From assembly GCA_002324875.1 (NCBI GenBank), contig NTJG01000008.1:122493-186492 (forward strand): 64,000 nucleotides of DNA. The letters are read 5' to 3'. The translations under genes were made by a program, and so were the position numbers. This document shows, one piece after another, positions 63,669-64,000 of the stretch. Position 1 is the stretch's first letter. The number at the start of each line of letters is the position of its first letter. This stretch comes from Lysobacteraceae bacterium NML93-0793 (GTDB taxonomy: Bacteria > Pseudomonadota > Gammaproteobacteria > Xanthomonadales > Xanthomonadaceae). A model generated the notes under the pieces. That model saw only the letters and a program-made list of their open reading frames with translations. It searched no databases and was not told the origin of the DNA.

Positions 63669-64000
63669 TCACCCAGGCAGTGTTCTCCATTCAGTCCCGT
63701 CTCGGGCCATGGCATTGAGACGGATCAGGAGGACTCGCATGCAGGCGGTGACAGCGAGCTTGGCGCACTTGCCTTGCTGGCGCAGGCGCTGATAGCGGGC
63801 GGTAAAGTCGGGTTGCTTGCGGATCACCGACCAGCAGGCCATATAGAGCACCCGGCGGATCGAGGCCCGCCCACCGCGGATCCGACGCTTGCCCGAGTGC
63901 TGGCCGCTGTCGGCGTTGTACGGTGCCAGTCCCGCAAGCGCGGCGATCTGGCGCCGGTCCAGGCGGCCCAGTTCCGGCAGGTAGGCCAGGAGGCTGGCCG
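63669..64000 (-). CDS. IS110-family transposase, C-terminal part (cut by window edge)
   Basis: The frame is open on the minus strand from the window edge to a stop at 63671-63669, about 110 codons. It matches the C-terminal Transposase_20 region of IS110/IS1111 recombinases: ELGRLDRRQIAALAGLAPYN, GKRRIRGGRASIRRVLYMA, and a final LIRLNAMARDGTEW. IS110 enzymes combine a RuvC-like DEDD domain (outside the window) with this serine-containing domain, and are guided by a bridge RNA from the element's non-coding end. Whether the copy is intact cannot be seen. Confidence 0.9.
   Translation of the reverse strand, partial: ASLLAYLPELGRLDRRQIAALAGLAPYNADSGQHSGKRRIRGGRASIRRVLYMACWSVIRKQPDFTARYQRLRQQGKCAKLAVTACMRVLLIRLNAMARDGTEWRTLPG

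Overview
This is a GC-rich stretch of ordinary bacterial chromosome. Gene content, gene order and repeats point to the Lysobacteraceae (Xanthomonadaceae), something like Luteimonas, Lysobacter or Pseudoxanthomonas. Reasons: trmJ/suhB divergently placed; queA-tgt-yajC-secD-secF in one run; rsmD-coaD-lipoprotein-ferredoxin-ggt next to a divergent ftsY; thrS-infC-rpmI-rplT-pheS-pheT-ihfA-merR; a GumN/TraB-family protein; a large TonB-dependent receptor; and intergenic arrays of a GGGATTC-like heptamer typical of xanthomonads. The genus is an inference. There are two tRNA genes (Phe-GAA, Pro-GGG), no rRNA, no CRISPR array and no prophage. The only clear mobile element is the end of an IS110-family transposase gene at the right edge.

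Layout. 1-2.7 kb: the first codons of a minus-strand gene, a DoxX-like membrane protein and a CPA2 cation/proton antiporter. 2.8-7.4 kb: two tandem M13 peptidases, the second lacking a zinc-ligand histidine. 7.6-10.6 kb (minus): rhomboid protease, alkyltransferase-like protein, and a phosphate transporter (pit) with its DUF47 partner behind a Pho-box-like site. 10.9-16 kb: CNNM/CorC-type protein and ExoD-like protein, then a minus-strand pair of a periplasmic PhnD-like binding protein and a membrane GGDEF-EAL protein. 16-24 kb: trmJ, suhB and the queuosine/Sec operon. 24-31 kb: Lrp-type regulator divergent from a class III aminotransferase, a lipoprotein amidohydrolase, and a phosphate-scavenging group (decayed secreted pyrophosphatase, purple-acid-type phosphatase, divergent TonB receptor). 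34-46 kb: upp, MAPEG protein, MBL hydrolase, ggt, ferredoxin, coaD, rsmD, ftsY, AsmA-like protein, mutY, yggX and a second Kef-type antiporter. 46-54 kb: tRNA-Phe, acyl-CoA dehydrogenase, HNH nuclease, dxs and a GumN-like protein. 54-62 kb: tRNA-Pro and the thrS-to-merR translation cluster. 62.5-64 kb: LacI-type regulator, REP-like repeats and the IS110 fragment.

Most genes are housekeeping. No new multi-gene defence or biosynthetic system is visible. The least routine signals are regulatory: a possible Thr-Thr leader peptide plus terminator before thrS; a hairpin around the pheT start codon with no Shine-Dalgarno, next to a heptamer inverted repeat; a terminator between rplT and pheS; an ATT start for infC; and a nested inverted element between suhB and secF. 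The least routine proteins are the zinc-site-deficient M13 paralogue and the PhnD/GGDEF-EAL pair. Long antisense open frames are common at this GC content and were not called as genes.
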